Assembly (NCBI RefSeq): GCF_900141825.1
Contig: NZ_FQYQ01000010.1
Location: 31,404-95,403, forward strand
Direction of reading: 5' to 3'
Origin: Pseudobutyrivibrio xylanivorans DSM 14809
GTDB lineage: Bacteria; Bacillota; Clostridia; Lachnospirales; Lachnospiraceae
DNA length: 64,000 bases
Below the pieces are notes generated by a model that saw nothing but the letters and a program-made list of their open reading frames with translations, did not search any database and had not been told where the DNA came from. The position numbers and the translations under genes are program-made. Shown one piece after another: positions 26,950 through 36,185 of the stretch. Position 1 is the stretch's first letter. Every line of letters begins with the position of its first letter.

Positions 26950-27777
26950 TTATTCTTTTACGCTTCCAGCGGAAATACTGCTGATGATGTACTTAGAGCA
27001 GAATGCGAATACAATCATGATTGGCACTACGGATATGGCAACGCCAAGGTAGATTGCACCCTGATTCTTTTGTAAGTCGGTGGCAGCATTAAGTGTGGAA
27101 ATCATAACCGGTAAAGTCATCTTTTTAGGAGTATTTAAGAGAATTAATGGTGTCAGGTATGAATTCCAGTTTCCAATGAAAGCTCCGATGGACATTGTAG
27201 CTATACCAGGTGCCATAATTGGAAGTACGATCTTGTGGAAAGTATGTATTTCCGATGCCCCGTCAATTCTTGCTGCTTCCAGCAGCGCCTTTGATAAGGT
27301 TGATTTCACGTATTGACGAAGGAAGAATACGATTCCAGGCGCCGCTATGGCAGGAACAATAAGAGGAATGTATGAATCTATCAATCTAAGCTTTTGGCAA
27401 AGATTATAGAATCCGATAAGAGAAAGCTGTGCTGGTATCATCATAAATACCACAATTACTTTGAATAAAAGGTTGTTTCCTTTCCACTCATACATAGCCA
27501 TAGCGTAAGCTGTGATGGCTGAAAAATATGCTGTAAGAAGTGTAGCAGGGACAGCCACTTTTATACTGTTTCCAAAACCTCTGAATAGATTTACATAATC
27601 GAAGAGTACTACCCAGTTGTCCTTTAGGCTGTGGCCTGGCAAAAATGAAAATGAATGTGTGATTTCCACACCGGAACGGGTGGAATTTACAATCATAAGC
27701 CAAAATGGAAGAAGGCATCCAAGGGCTAACACAATTAGTGCTATATAAAGAATTACTTTTTTGATTTTTGTAACCAT
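26950..27777 (-). CDS. CUT1 sugar ABC transporter permease (MalG-type)
   Basis: A 275-residue permease with six predicted membrane helices and the EAA loop EAARIDGASEIHTFHKIVLPI near residue 190, which contacts the ATPase. It forms a heterodimer with the permease encoded 3 nt upstream and takes substrate from the binding protein at 28763. No ATPase gene is present in the window, so a shared MsmX-like ATPase elsewhere is expected. Its ribosome binding site (GGAGG) overlaps the end of the preceding gene. The substrate is probably beta-glucan oligosaccharides, inferred from the phosphorylases in the same operon. Confidence 0.9.
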   Translation of the reverse strand: MVTKIKKVILYIALIVLALGCLLPFWLMIVNSTRSGVEITHSFSFLPGHSLKDNWVVLFDYVNLFRGFGNSIKVAVPATLLTAYFSAITAYAMAMYEWKGNNLLFKVIVVFMMIPAQLSLIGFYNLCQKLRLIDSYIPLIVPAIAAPGIVFFLRQYVKSTLSKALLEAARIDGASEIHTFHKIVLPIMAPGIATMSIGAFIGNWNSYLTPLILLNTPKKMTLPVMISTLNAATDLQKNQGAIYLGVAISVVPIMIVFAFCSKYIISSISAGSVKE

Positions 27778-27780
27778 TGC

Positions 27781-28704
27781 TTAGTCCTCCTTTCCACCGA
27801 TAAATTTAAATTCAAGTACAGATACAATAAGAATTATGATAAACAGGGTGTATGCAATTGCTGATGCAAATCCAACCTGATGAGTTTCAAAACCAAATTT
27901 GTACATGTACATAACTACAGTTTGAAGTGTTCCACCTGGCTCACCTGCTGTAGATGCACCTGCCACACCATTGATAAGGAATGGCAAATCAAAGAGCTGT
28001 AAACCACCGATAAGTGATGTAACTGCTACATATAAAAGAATTGGTCGAAGCAGTGGTAGAGTTATTTTTCCAAATGTTTTCCATCTGCCGGCCCCGTCGA
28101 TAGCTGCTGCCTCAAAATAATCCTGTGGAATACCCTGAACGCCAGCCATAAGCATAATGAATGAATTTCCAAACCACATCCAAGCCTGAATTACGGCTAC
28201 TACCGCCCAGGCTGTAGAGCGCTGTCCAAGCCAGTTTACCTGCTGGTCAATAATGCCTGCTGCAAGGAGAATCTGGTTGAAGGTACCATATTTCCAATCT
28301 AATAATGTTTTGAAAAGAAATGCTACCGATGTGGCTGCAATAAGATTTGGAAGATAGTAAACTGCTCTGAAAACTGGAAGTCCAGAAATCTTGTATTTAA
28401 TATCCGAAAATACGATAGTAAGTAAAAAAGCAAGACCAAGCTGTAAAACAATGTTTAAGCCCCACATTTTTACTGTGTTGTAAAGCGAACGCCAGAAGAA
28501 TTTATCTCCTATAACACGCTTGTAATTATCTAATCCAACGAGAGTAGGGTCACCATAGCCCTTGTACTCTGTAAAACTTAGGTAAAGTGTTCTAAAAACA
28601 GGATAAACACTAAAAATCAAAAAAACGATGACGAATGGGAGCACAAATAGATATGCTGCATTATTCCTATTCTTCATCAAATTCTTAAAAGAAAACGCTT
28701 TCAT
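27781..28704 (-). CDS. CUT1 sugar ABC transporter permease (MalF-type)
   Basis: A 307-residue MalF-type permease with six membrane helices and the EAA motif EAAAIDGAGRWKTFGKITLPL. It is the partner of the MalG-type protein immediately downstream. The ribosome binding site GGGAGGAAAGG is strong. It lies 58 nt after the binding-protein gene. Confidence 0.9.
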   Translation of the reverse strand: MKAFSFKNLMKNRNNAAYLFVLPFVIVFLIFSVYPVFRTLYLSFTEYKGYGDPTLVGLDNYKRVIGDKFFWRSLYNTVKMWGLNIVLQLGLAFLLTIVFSDIKYKISGLPVFRAVYYLPNLIAATSVAFLFKTLLDWKYGTFNQILLAAGIIDQQVNWLGQRSTAWAVVAVIQAWMWFGNSFIMLMAGVQGIPQDYFEAAAIDGAGRWKTFGKITLPLLRPILLYVAVTSLIGGLQLFDLPFLINGVAGASTAGEPGGTLQTVVMYMYKFGFETHQVGFASAIAYTLFIIILIVSVLEFKFIGGKED

Positions 28705-28762
28705 CCTTTCCTCCCTTTTAATATAGGGGCTAGCAAAGCCAGCCCCATTTCATCATCAAATA

Positions 28763-30160
28763 TTATCTTTCAACAGTAATATCTGGATATGTAGATTCAA
28801 CTACATCGTAGAACTCTGCGATAGCATCATCCTTGCTCTTCTCGCCAGTCTTGATAGCTGTAATAGCAGCACCCCAAGCATCGTTGATAACCTTGTCATA
28901 ACGAGTTACCTTAGAGTAGTCGATATTCTCAGCCTGTGCCTGCCAGAATGAGTACATATGCTGATTTCCGTATACTGAATTCTCATCATCCTTGTGCTTC
29001 TCGAGAACTGATACAAGTGAAACTGTGTCACCTTCAGACTTCTCAATCCACCACTCAGCTGTCTCTTCATCAAGTGTTACCCACTTTAAGAAATCCCAAG
29101 CAAGATCCTTGTGCTCTGACTGAGATGAGATACCGATGAATGTACCACCACCGAAGCCTGATGCAGGTCCTGAGCAAACGCCCCACTTACCTGATGTCTC
29201 GCCTACATTGTCTCTAAGTGTAAGAACGCCCCAGCTAGGAAGACCAAATGCAAATACCTCTGTCTTGTCAAGGTCCTTTGTAGCTTCCTCGAACTGTTCT
29301 GCATCCCAAACGTTTACAGAATCATCTGCGTAGTTCTGGATGTCAGCTGTAAGGATAGGTACCTCGCCAGCCATAGCCTGATACCATGGTGTAGACCACT
29401 GGTTAGCATATGCAGTATAGTCATTCTGATAAAGATCAATTACAAGATCCATATAGTCAAGTCTTGCCTGATTTACGTTAAGCTTTCCATCAACGACCCA
29501 CGCACTATCCCCCGAAAAATAATTAATCTCAGCATCTGAAGCAAAGATTCTATAGCCTGCATCCTTAAGTGTCTTTGCTGTATTAAGAACTGTGTCATAA
29601 TCAGCAAAAAGCTTTCCGATTTCTTCAGGATCTTCTGTTCCAAATACCTTCTCAGCTATGTCTCTACGATAGTAGATACCTGCTGGTGTAATCTGGTAAG
29701 AAATTGCACGCTGGATTCCTTCTGAATCCTGACCAACCTTCCATACATAATCAACGATCTGATCTGCATAATCCTGTGCATTGTATGGTGCCTGATTTAA
29801 ATCTTCAAAGTAGTTTGCATCGTAGAAATCCTCAAGCATCTGTGGCTCACCTACGATGATATCTGGTGTTGTCTGACCGCCATTAAGAGCTGTCTGTACC
29901 TTTGTTACATAATCTGCTGGTTCGATTACTACTGTTTCAATTTGAACATCAGGATTCTCCTCAGCATATTTCTCTGCGAAGGTCTGAAGATCCTTTGCAA
30001 GTGTCCAGATAACAAGTTTCTCTCCGTCCTCGCTACCTACTGTTGCTGAATCTACATTCTCGCCTTCTAATACGGCATCACTGCCATCGCTTCCGCAAGC
30101 AACAAGTGACAAAGCACAAGCGCCTACGAGAATTGTTGCTAATAATTTTTTTAGCTTCAT
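28763..30160 (-). CDS. CUT1 sugar-binding lipoprotein
   Basis: A 465-residue extracellular binding protein with a lipoprotein signal peptide (ALSLVACGSDG). The mature protein has the group 1 binding-protein pattern (for example VQTALNGGQTTPDIIVGEP and FLKWVTLDEETAEWW) with many aromatic residues as in oligosaccharide binders. It feeds the two permeases downstream. Its start region carries a 12-bp inverted repeat whose 3' arm contains the ribosome binding site. It follows two phosphorylase genes, which points to glucan oligosaccharides as cargo. Confidence 0.9.
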   Translation of the reverse strand: MKLKKLLATILVGACALSLVACGSDGSDAVLEGENVDSATVGSEDGEKLVIWTLAKDLQTFAEKYAEENPDVQIETVVIEPADYVTKVQTALNGGQTTPDIIVGEPQMLEDFYDANYFEDLNQAPYNAQDYADQIVDYVWKVGQDSEGIQRAISYQITPAGIYYRRDIAEKVFGTEDPEEIGKLFADYDTVLNTAKTLKDAGYRIFASDAEINYFSGDSAWVVDGKLNVNQARLDYMDLVIDLYQNDYTAYANQWSTPWYQAMAGEVPILTADIQNYADDSVNVWDAEQFEEATKDLDKTEVFAFGLPSWGVLTLRDNVGETSGKWGVCSGPASGFGGGTFIGISSQSEHKDLAWDFLKWVTLDEETAEWWIEKSEGDTVSLVSVLEKHKDDENSVYGNQHMYSFWQAQAENIDYSKVTRYDKVINDAWGAAITAIKTGEKSKDDAIAEFYDVVESTYPDITVER

Positions 30161-30165
30161 TCTTC

Positions 30166-30222
30166 AATCCTCCCAACATTTGTAGTTGATTTGTTATATG
30201 TAAATTATAGGTTGGGAGGATT
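30166..30222 (-). promoter_or_regulatory. inverted repeat sequestering the binding-protein ribosome binding site
   Basis: A perfect 12-bp inverted repeat (30166-30177/30211-30222) with a 33-nt loop. The 3' arm in the RNA includes the GGGAGGA Shine-Dalgarno of the gene starting at 30160. The loop contains a TATAAT sequence on the minus strand, so the repeat could instead flank an internal promoter. Confidence 0.65.
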
Positions 30223-30243
30223 TCTGAAAAAATGATACTTTTT

Positions 30244-33200
30244 TTATTTTGGTGTCATTTTTACAGTTACTTTTTTAGCTAATCTATCCCTAATTTTCTT
30301 TGCTACCTCTCCAGTAACGTATTCCCTACTAAATCTATAAATAGTCCCGTCAAAAAGCTCAACTTCTATATCCGTAATTACGTATTCACCTGGAATGTAA
30401 TCGCAATGTGCTGTCATTTCATAAACCAACTCTGTCTTTCCAAGTAATGTGGTGCTTACAGTGTGTTTTAAATCTCCACTTGAAATCAAATACTCTGGAA
30501 TAGCTGGAGATAAAGCAAAAATCAAGCCATTTTCTTCATCATATTTAAATATGTCTTTTCCAAAGAAAATGAGCTTCCACATACTGATAAACTCTATAGT
30601 AGAACCACTAAGTCTGGCTACAAAGCCCTTGCCGTGAATACTCTCGTTTGGATTTTTAGAGCTTACAATAAAGGATGAATTTTCAAGAGTACTTCTTCCG
30701 TACTCTTCCCTATCAAGAAATGGTATGGCAGCCTTTTTGAAATCTAAAAAGAACTCTTCATATAATCCACTTCTAATAAGCTCCAGCAGATACTTATATT
30801 CCATATGCAGCCAGATAGATTCATTCTCTAGCCAGCCTGGTGTAAAAGCTCTGCATCGACCAATTTCAAAACTGGCATCCTGAAGTGATGCATTAACCTT
30901 GTACATAGATAGCTTTTCATCATATAAATCACTATTTTTAATTTTTGAATACATATTTCTTTTAGCTTCTACATCATTTCCAAGCTTAAAGTAACGCACT
31001 GGTCCCTCAAGGAAGTATGGAACCTTAACCATAGTGAAATGCTTTGGAATAATTCCGTTTTTCTCGCATTCATAGTCATCGATTTCATATGTAAAATATG
31101 CAGGGGCAATACCATCTGAAAGCTCTACTGCTTTTTGGATTGATTCCTTTAACTTATTGCTAAAGACCTCCAAAATCTGCTTTAAATCATCTGAATTGAT
31201 TTCCTTATTTTTTTCATCAAGACCTGAATATACTTTTGCTCGGTACTGTTCCTTAATATCGTTTTTGCGATTCCAGCATTCAAACTCAGAAGTAGCTTTA
31301 AGAGTGACATCCTTTACCTCAGAAATGAACTCTAAAACCGCCTTCGGAAATACGATATTGTTATCAAATTTGCCAAGCATATCCTTTGTAAATTCAACCA
31401 TTCTGGCAAGCTCATAGGTTTCGTTCATAGATGAACCCATTAGACCTGGAAGACCATTCAAGGCATCATACCAGCCTGGTTTACCACCTTCCATCTCTAC
31501 ACCAAGGCCGTAGGCATCCAATGTGGCAAACTTTACAGCGCACATCAAAATCAATTTAGCCATAAGGCTCATATCTATTTCCCTGCCATTTTTGTAGCAC
31601 TCAAAGCTAGAAGCATTTTCCACTTCAGTTCTATTAACTAAATAATTGTATTGTCTGATGCCGTTTTCTGTTTTTGTATATCTTTCAAATCTTGGCAATA
31701 CCTTTTTATTTGCATTGAAGGATTTTACTGATGTGTTAAATAAAAGGTCCTCAGCCTTATCTGGATATATTTCCAAATATTCTTCTATTAAATCCAGATT
31801 ATAGGTCCAATGATCACTCCAATATCCCTCTCCAAATCTGGCATTTGCAGTCTTTTCAGCCGCACTCATTATTTGAACAAATCTGTCCTTTTGCTCCTTG
31901 TCAAACTCGTCATCACCTGCATCCATTAATGCTGCTGCAAGCTCACCTGGTGTAAAAGGTTGCTTGAGACAAAGTCCATCTAAAGAATCCTCAGAGACCT
32001 GATATCTCATTTGCTCAATGGATAAAGGATTATATCCATCTAGCTGAATAAGGCTGTAAAACATCTTAATGTTGTCTTCCATAACCTCTGGACTGAAAAA
32101 GGTATCGCATCTTCTGTTCTGATTAACATCTCTGAAATTACCATTTCCCTGTGAATAAAACTCAGGTGACATGGCAAAATAATTGTAATCTCGCTCTAAA
32201 TCTCCATGCTTTCTAGAGTACACATAAAATGTATGATTATCTGTCAATCTGATAGGAGTACCCCCACGAAGAACATTATCCATGTAGTTATATCTGCAGT
32301 AGTTGTCAAAAACCTTATTTGCTGTTTTTGTATTTACAACAGCTGTTAGCTTTTCAGTAAGTTCAGCTGCTTCAAAAAACTTCTTTTGGAAATACTCTCT
32401 GTTGATTTTCTGTCCTAGGAATCTGCCTAGAATATCCTTATTTCTAACCTGACCTATAAGCTCATACAAAGTGATAGTTTCATTTTTCTTTAGAAGCTTT
32501 TTTGTTCCAAAAAAGGCACAAGGCAACTCGTTTGATGTGTTTTGCTTTTTTTCAAACAACGCATCTATGCTCTTTCTTACAAAGCCCATTGGATTTTCTA
32601 AAGAAAGGTCATAATCAAATACCACACCAGGATCCACGATTACATCAAGAGGAGTACCATCAGCCAAAAATCCTACTGCGAAATTTCCGCCCTCAACCCT
32701 CGATACCTCTGCGGAGTCCTCCATGCTTACCCTGACTCTGTAATATGGACGCTTGTTTTCAACATCCTCTACCTGCATCCAGGCCTTTGTGGTCTGGGCC
32801 ATCATTTTCATGCTTTCCTGATTTACACCGCATGGAATAAGACAAGGCATACCATCTATTATTTCAAGTTCTCTGTCTCCATCGCTCTCATTTGTTATTT
32901 CAACTACACGCATCAATGCCCCAATCTTTTCCCCTGGCAGTGTTCCGTAGTTTACATTCACCTTTATACCTGCTTCGTGAACCACATCCTCCAAACCTAA
33001 AACATTCATATAAATGCTCATTTTATTAGAGTCGTTTTCCATCGAAAAAGGCTCTATAATCTCACCATCTACCTTTATAAAGGTTCTAAAACCTGTGCGC
33101 TTCACATTTTGATATGCTGTATGGGCTGGATAAAATTCCATAATGCTATGGTCCTTGTCCTGAACACCGAAGGATACAACAGCCTGCCCTCTATTCACGT

Positions 33201-33315
33201 AATAGCACCACATTGGTATACCTTCCACACCAGATATGCCTGGAAGGAAGCTGGCAAAAGGAGTCTTTCTTCCATAGTCAAATATCTCATCCTTAACTTC
33301 AGTATTTATCTGCAT
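30244..33315 (-). CDS. GH149/GH161-like beta-1,3-oligoglucan phosphorylase
   Basis: A 1023-residue cytoplasmic enzyme of the GH94-like phosphorylase clan. It differs from classical GH94: the acid/base aspartate motif reads GKPGWYDALNGLPG (residues ~612-624, D617 candidate) and an upstream signature reads GYWSDHWTYNLDLIEEYL (~497-514). I associate both with the longer GH149/GH161 phosphorylases, which split beta-1,3-glucan oligomers with phosphate to give glucose 1-phosphate. It starts 14 nt after the GH94 gene with GGAGG upstream. The exact linkage (beta-1,3 versus other) is inferred from motif and context. Confidence 0.72.
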   Translation of the reverse strand: MQINTEVKDEIFDYGRKTPFASFLPGISGVEGIPMWCYYVNRGQAVVSFGVQDKDHSIMEFYPAHTAYQNVKRTGFRTFIKVDGEIIEPFSMENDSNKMSIYMNVLGLEDVVHEAGIKVNVNYGTLPGEKIGALMRVVEITNESDGDRELEIIDGMPCLIPCGVNQESMKMMAQTTKAWMQVEDVENKRPYYRVRVSMEDSAEVSRVEGGNFAVGFLADGTPLDVIVDPGVVFDYDLSLENPMGFVRKSIDALFEKKQNTSNELPCAFFGTKKLLKKNETITLYELIGQVRNKDILGRFLGQKINREYFQKKFFEAAELTEKLTAVVNTKTANKVFDNYCRYNYMDNVLRGGTPIRLTDNHTFYVYSRKHGDLERDYNYFAMSPEFYSQGNGNFRDVNQNRRCDTFFSPEVMEDNIKMFYSLIQLDGYNPLSIEQMRYQVSEDSLDGLCLKQPFTPGELAAALMDAGDDEFDKEQKDRFVQIMSAAEKTANARFGEGYWSDHWTYNLDLIEEYLEIYPDKAEDLLFNTSVKSFNANKKVLPRFERYTKTENGIRQYNYLVNRTEVENASSFECYKNGREIDMSLMAKLILMCAVKFATLDAYGLGVEMEGGKPGWYDALNGLPGLMGSSMNETYELARMVEFTKDMLGKFDNNIVFPKAVLEFISEVKDVTLKATSEFECWNRKNDIKEQYRAKVYSGLDEKNKEINSDDLKQILEVFSNKLKESIQKAVELSDGIAPAYFTYEIDDYECEKNGIIPKHFTMVKVPYFLEGPVRYFKLGNDVEAKRNMYSKIKNSDLYDEKLSMYKVNASLQDASFEIGRCRAFTPGWLENESIWLHMEYKYLLELIRSGLYEEFFLDFKKAAIPFLDREEYGRSTLENSSFIVSSKNPNESIHGKGFVARLSGSTIEFISMWKLIFFGKDIFKYDEENGLIFALSPAIPEYLISSGDLKHTVSTTLLGKTELVYEMTAHCDYIPGEYVITDIEVELFDGTIYRFSREYVTGEVAKKIRDRLAKKVTVKMTPK

Positions 33316-33329
33316 TTAATTAATCCTCC

Positions 33330-36047
33330 CTATTTCAATTCGATTTCCACAATATGATTTTTTTCATTCCAATCTATCAACAGTTTTTCTGGAATTATCA
33401 CCTGATTTTTCTGAGGCTTCACCTTGCTTGTGGAGTCAATAATTACATTTGAAATGGAATACTCTCCATAATCCTTGTGTTTTGTATTTTTGAAAACAAC
33501 CTTAAATCGATGTCCTCTAAATGGCACCTGAATAACAGCTATTCCTTCCTCATTAAATTGCTCTTTTAAAAGCTTTGGCTCTATATACAAATCTCCTGCA
33601 TTTCCACGTACACCAAAGACTTCTGTCACCATAGTAAGCAGGTACCAGCTGGCAGCTCCTGTCAGATAGCTGTAAAGCCCCTTTCCCTTTTCATTAAAAT
33701 ATTCTGGAACTCCAGGATAGATATTGCTGATTTCAAAATTATCTGATGCCATAAAAAGCTCATTTATAGCTTTATATCCCTCTTTTACAAAACCTCTTTT
33801 ATAGAGTGCGTTGGCATACATAACAGCCATATGAGAGAACACCGCTCCGTTCTCTTTTTCACCATATGCAAATCCAAACATTCTTCCTAAATCCAGGCGA
33901 AGTTCCTTAAAATCGGTATTTAAGGCATAGCCTCCAAGACCCTTTTTGTACAAATATTTATCGCAGGATTTTACAATGGATGCCACAGACTCCTTTTTAG
34001 CTGTTCCACTCATAATGGAGAAAACCTGACCTGTCAGCATCATTCTGACGCCATTCTCAAAATCTCCTTCAACCCTGGCGCCATTATTGTCGTAGTAGCC
34101 GTTGAACCAGCCATTTCCTTCCTTATCTGTCACCCATTCCTCTTCGCGGATTTGCTTCATCATAAAGTCCGCCTTGTGCTCTAACAAAACAGATATTTTC
34201 TCTATTTCTACCAGGACGGTCTCCCCTAGAATTTCGCCTGACACCGCCTGAACATATTTCTCCAGCACTTTCCTTCTCTTGGCAGGATTTCCATATACTA
34301 AAATAGAATCCTCCTCCAAAAGAATTAAAAGTTCTTTCAAAATCGAAACCTTGCTACGGCCGGTCTTTGCTTTATAAATTCGTAAATACGTAGCAAGCTC
34401 CTTTAGATTTCCAGCATAACCACAGGTGAAAGCGACACTCTCCCCCCTATCTGGTGCCATATCCAAAGCATCATTCCAATCTGCATTAAGTAACCTTATT
34501 TCGTTGTGTGCCCCAACATCATAAAAGGCGCAAAGATTTTCAAGCAGAATATGCTCAAGTATTGTTCCCTTGTATACCTCCCCCTTTGCATTCTTCTGTT
34601 CTAATCCATATTCTTTAGAATGCTCTTCATCTCTTTTTGTCACTCGATTTATAAGTGCATCCTTAAAATATGACACCTTTTCATTTAAGATATCCAAATC
34701 ACCGGTCTGGTCCATATATAGCTTTACCGTCAAAAAAGGCCAAAAGCCGTGGTCCATCCAAACTCTAGGAATTCCGTTTCTATCTGCCTTGAATTCGCCT
34801 TTTTTATCTCCGATTATTGTGGCATTGGTTCCATCCAGTCTCACTCCCTTGAAATTGTTAACAAGCATATCCCTAACCTGGGTAGGGTCTGTAAGAAGAA
34901 GTGCCAGACAGTCCTGCCATAAATCTCTCCAACCTCTTCCACCTCTTCCATAATCGTGATGAGGCAGGAATGAACAGCCAAATATGCGTCTAAGCTCTGG
35001 CTGAAAAGACACCCATTTCATAAATCCATCGAATCTTTCATTGCCAGTTTCAAAAATAATATCAGCAACACTATTCCAGTAATTTTTTGTGGTTTCAAAA
35101 AGATTTTCCACCTGAGTTTTGGAATAAATTAATCTTCTGATAATATCCATTTCTGCGATATTTTCATCGTCAACCATTCCTGTAACTATCTGAAAGCTAC
35201 AGCTTTCACTCTTTTTCAAGGAGCACTTAGGGAATCGAAGAACAGCTACAATCTCTTTGCCATCAATAGCCTCTGTGGGCTTTTTCCAGATTGTATCCTG
35301 ACCTTTCTTATCTAACAGGCTACGAGGTCTGAGGAATGTACCACCTGCTCCAAGATAATCCTCAACATCCGCAATAAATCTATTTGGTTTATTGCCATTT
35401 TCATCTCTTCCAAAAACGAAATAAGACATGTCATTTTTCTGATGTCCTCTCTCATCAAAAGAAAGAGTAGGATGCATAACCACTCCATCATCAGTAATCA
35501 CTGCACGATTTAGCAGAGATGTAACATGTCTATGATCCCTTAGATTATCAGCACTTCTACCATATAGCGGTATGGCTGCCACAGGCTCAAAAACCAAATT
35601 CTCATCAGAAAGATTTTCAATAGTTACAAGCATTATCTCCGCATTATGGTCGAGGGTATCAAAAATAGTTGTAGTGCTTTTCAGCCTACCTGAAGTGTGA
35701 TTTCTCTCTACCCTCTGCCACATTCTTCCTGCTGTAAGCTTTGCACTATCCTCTTTATCTGTAAATCTGTTAGCTTCCTGTTCAGCAGAAACACCTGTTA
35801 CGGACCACAATTTCTCCTCCATCACTAGAAAGAAATTTCTGGTATCTCTGTCATTGCTTAGATTTAATATGCTTTTAGGTGCAATCATAAAATGATTTTG
35901 GTCTGTTTTTGCATCACCACCAAAATCAGGTGTAACTGCACTTTTTAATCCTTTTTTACTTGCCATCGGCAAATATAATCCACTAGTGTGCTCCGGATTC
36001 TTTAGTTCAAAGGTTCCATTTTTGTCCACGTAATTTATCTTGCTCAT
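33330..36047 (-). CDS. GH94 glycoside phosphorylase (possible laminaribiose phosphorylase)
   Basis: A 905-residue GH94 enzyme. It has the N-terminal beta-sandwich, the GRGWRDLWQDCLALL motif and the catalytic NADWNDALD (~residues 521-529, D526 candidate), followed by phosphate-site residues in the C-terminal barrel. The start at 36047 has AGAGG upstream and gives MSKINYVDKNG; a longer frame to 36122 runs back toward the terminator at 36129 and is rejected. The length fits laminaribiose or similar phosphorylases better than cellobiose phosphorylase (~810). Together with the 1023-residue enzyme it could fully phosphorolyse short beta-glucans. Confidence 0.82.
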   Translation of the reverse strand: MSKINYVDKNGTFELKNPEHTSGLYLPMASKKGLKSAVTPDFGGDAKTDQNHFMIAPKSILNLSNDRDTRNFFLVMEEKLWSVTGVSAEQEANRFTDKEDSAKLTAGRMWQRVERNHTSGRLKSTTTIFDTLDHNAEIMLVTIENLSDENLVFEPVAAIPLYGRSADNLRDHRHVTSLLNRAVITDDGVVMHPTLSFDERGHQKNDMSYFVFGRDENGNKPNRFIADVEDYLGAGGTFLRPRSLLDKKGQDTIWKKPTEAIDGKEIVAVLRFPKCSLKKSESCSFQIVTGMVDDENIAEMDIIRRLIYSKTQVENLFETTKNYWNSVADIIFETGNERFDGFMKWVSFQPELRRIFGCSFLPHHDYGRGGRGWRDLWQDCLALLLTDPTQVRDMLVNNFKGVRLDGTNATIIGDKKGEFKADRNGIPRVWMDHGFWPFLTVKLYMDQTGDLDILNEKVSYFKDALINRVTKRDEEHSKEYGLEQKNAKGEVYKGTILEHILLENLCAFYDVGAHNEIRLLNADWNDALDMAPDRGESVAFTCGYAGNLKELATYLRIYKAKTGRSKVSILKELLILLEEDSILVYGNPAKRRKVLEKYVQAVSGEILGETVLVEIEKISVLLEHKADFMMKQIREEEWVTDKEGNGWFNGYYDNNGARVEGDFENGVRMMLTGQVFSIMSGTAKKESVASIVKSCDKYLYKKGLGGYALNTDFKELRLDLGRMFGFAYGEKENGAVFSHMAVMYANALYKRGFVKEGYKAINELFMASDNFEISNIYPGVPEYFNEKGKGLYSYLTGAASWYLLTMVTEVFGVRGNAGDLYIEPKLLKEQFNEEGIAVIQVPFRGHRFKVVFKNTKHKDYGEYSISNVIIDSTSKVKPQKNQVIIPEKLLIDWNEKNHIVEIELK

Positions 36048-36128
36048 ATTTACCTCTTCTAAATTTTCTTCTGCAAATTCCATATTCCTGTAACTTACTT
36101 CATTTAATCTTAGAAAAGGCAAGGCACT

Positions 36129-36165
36129 AAAAAAAGGACACCTTTTTTAGGATGGTGTCCTTTTT
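36129..36165 (-). terminator. intrinsic terminator after GH3 gene
   Basis: GC core arms 36136-36142/36154-36160, extended by A and T runs. On the minus strand the stem is followed by seven T. Confidence 0.9.
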
Positions 36166-36185
36166 ATATTTCTTCTTATTTTCAA

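Noticed and set aside
30223..30260. A/T-rich hairpin (AAAAATGA/TCATTTTT) at the end of the long phosphorylase gene as a terminator
   Set aside because: The stem is almost all A-T and the operon logic favours read-through to the transporter genes, so it was not annotated.
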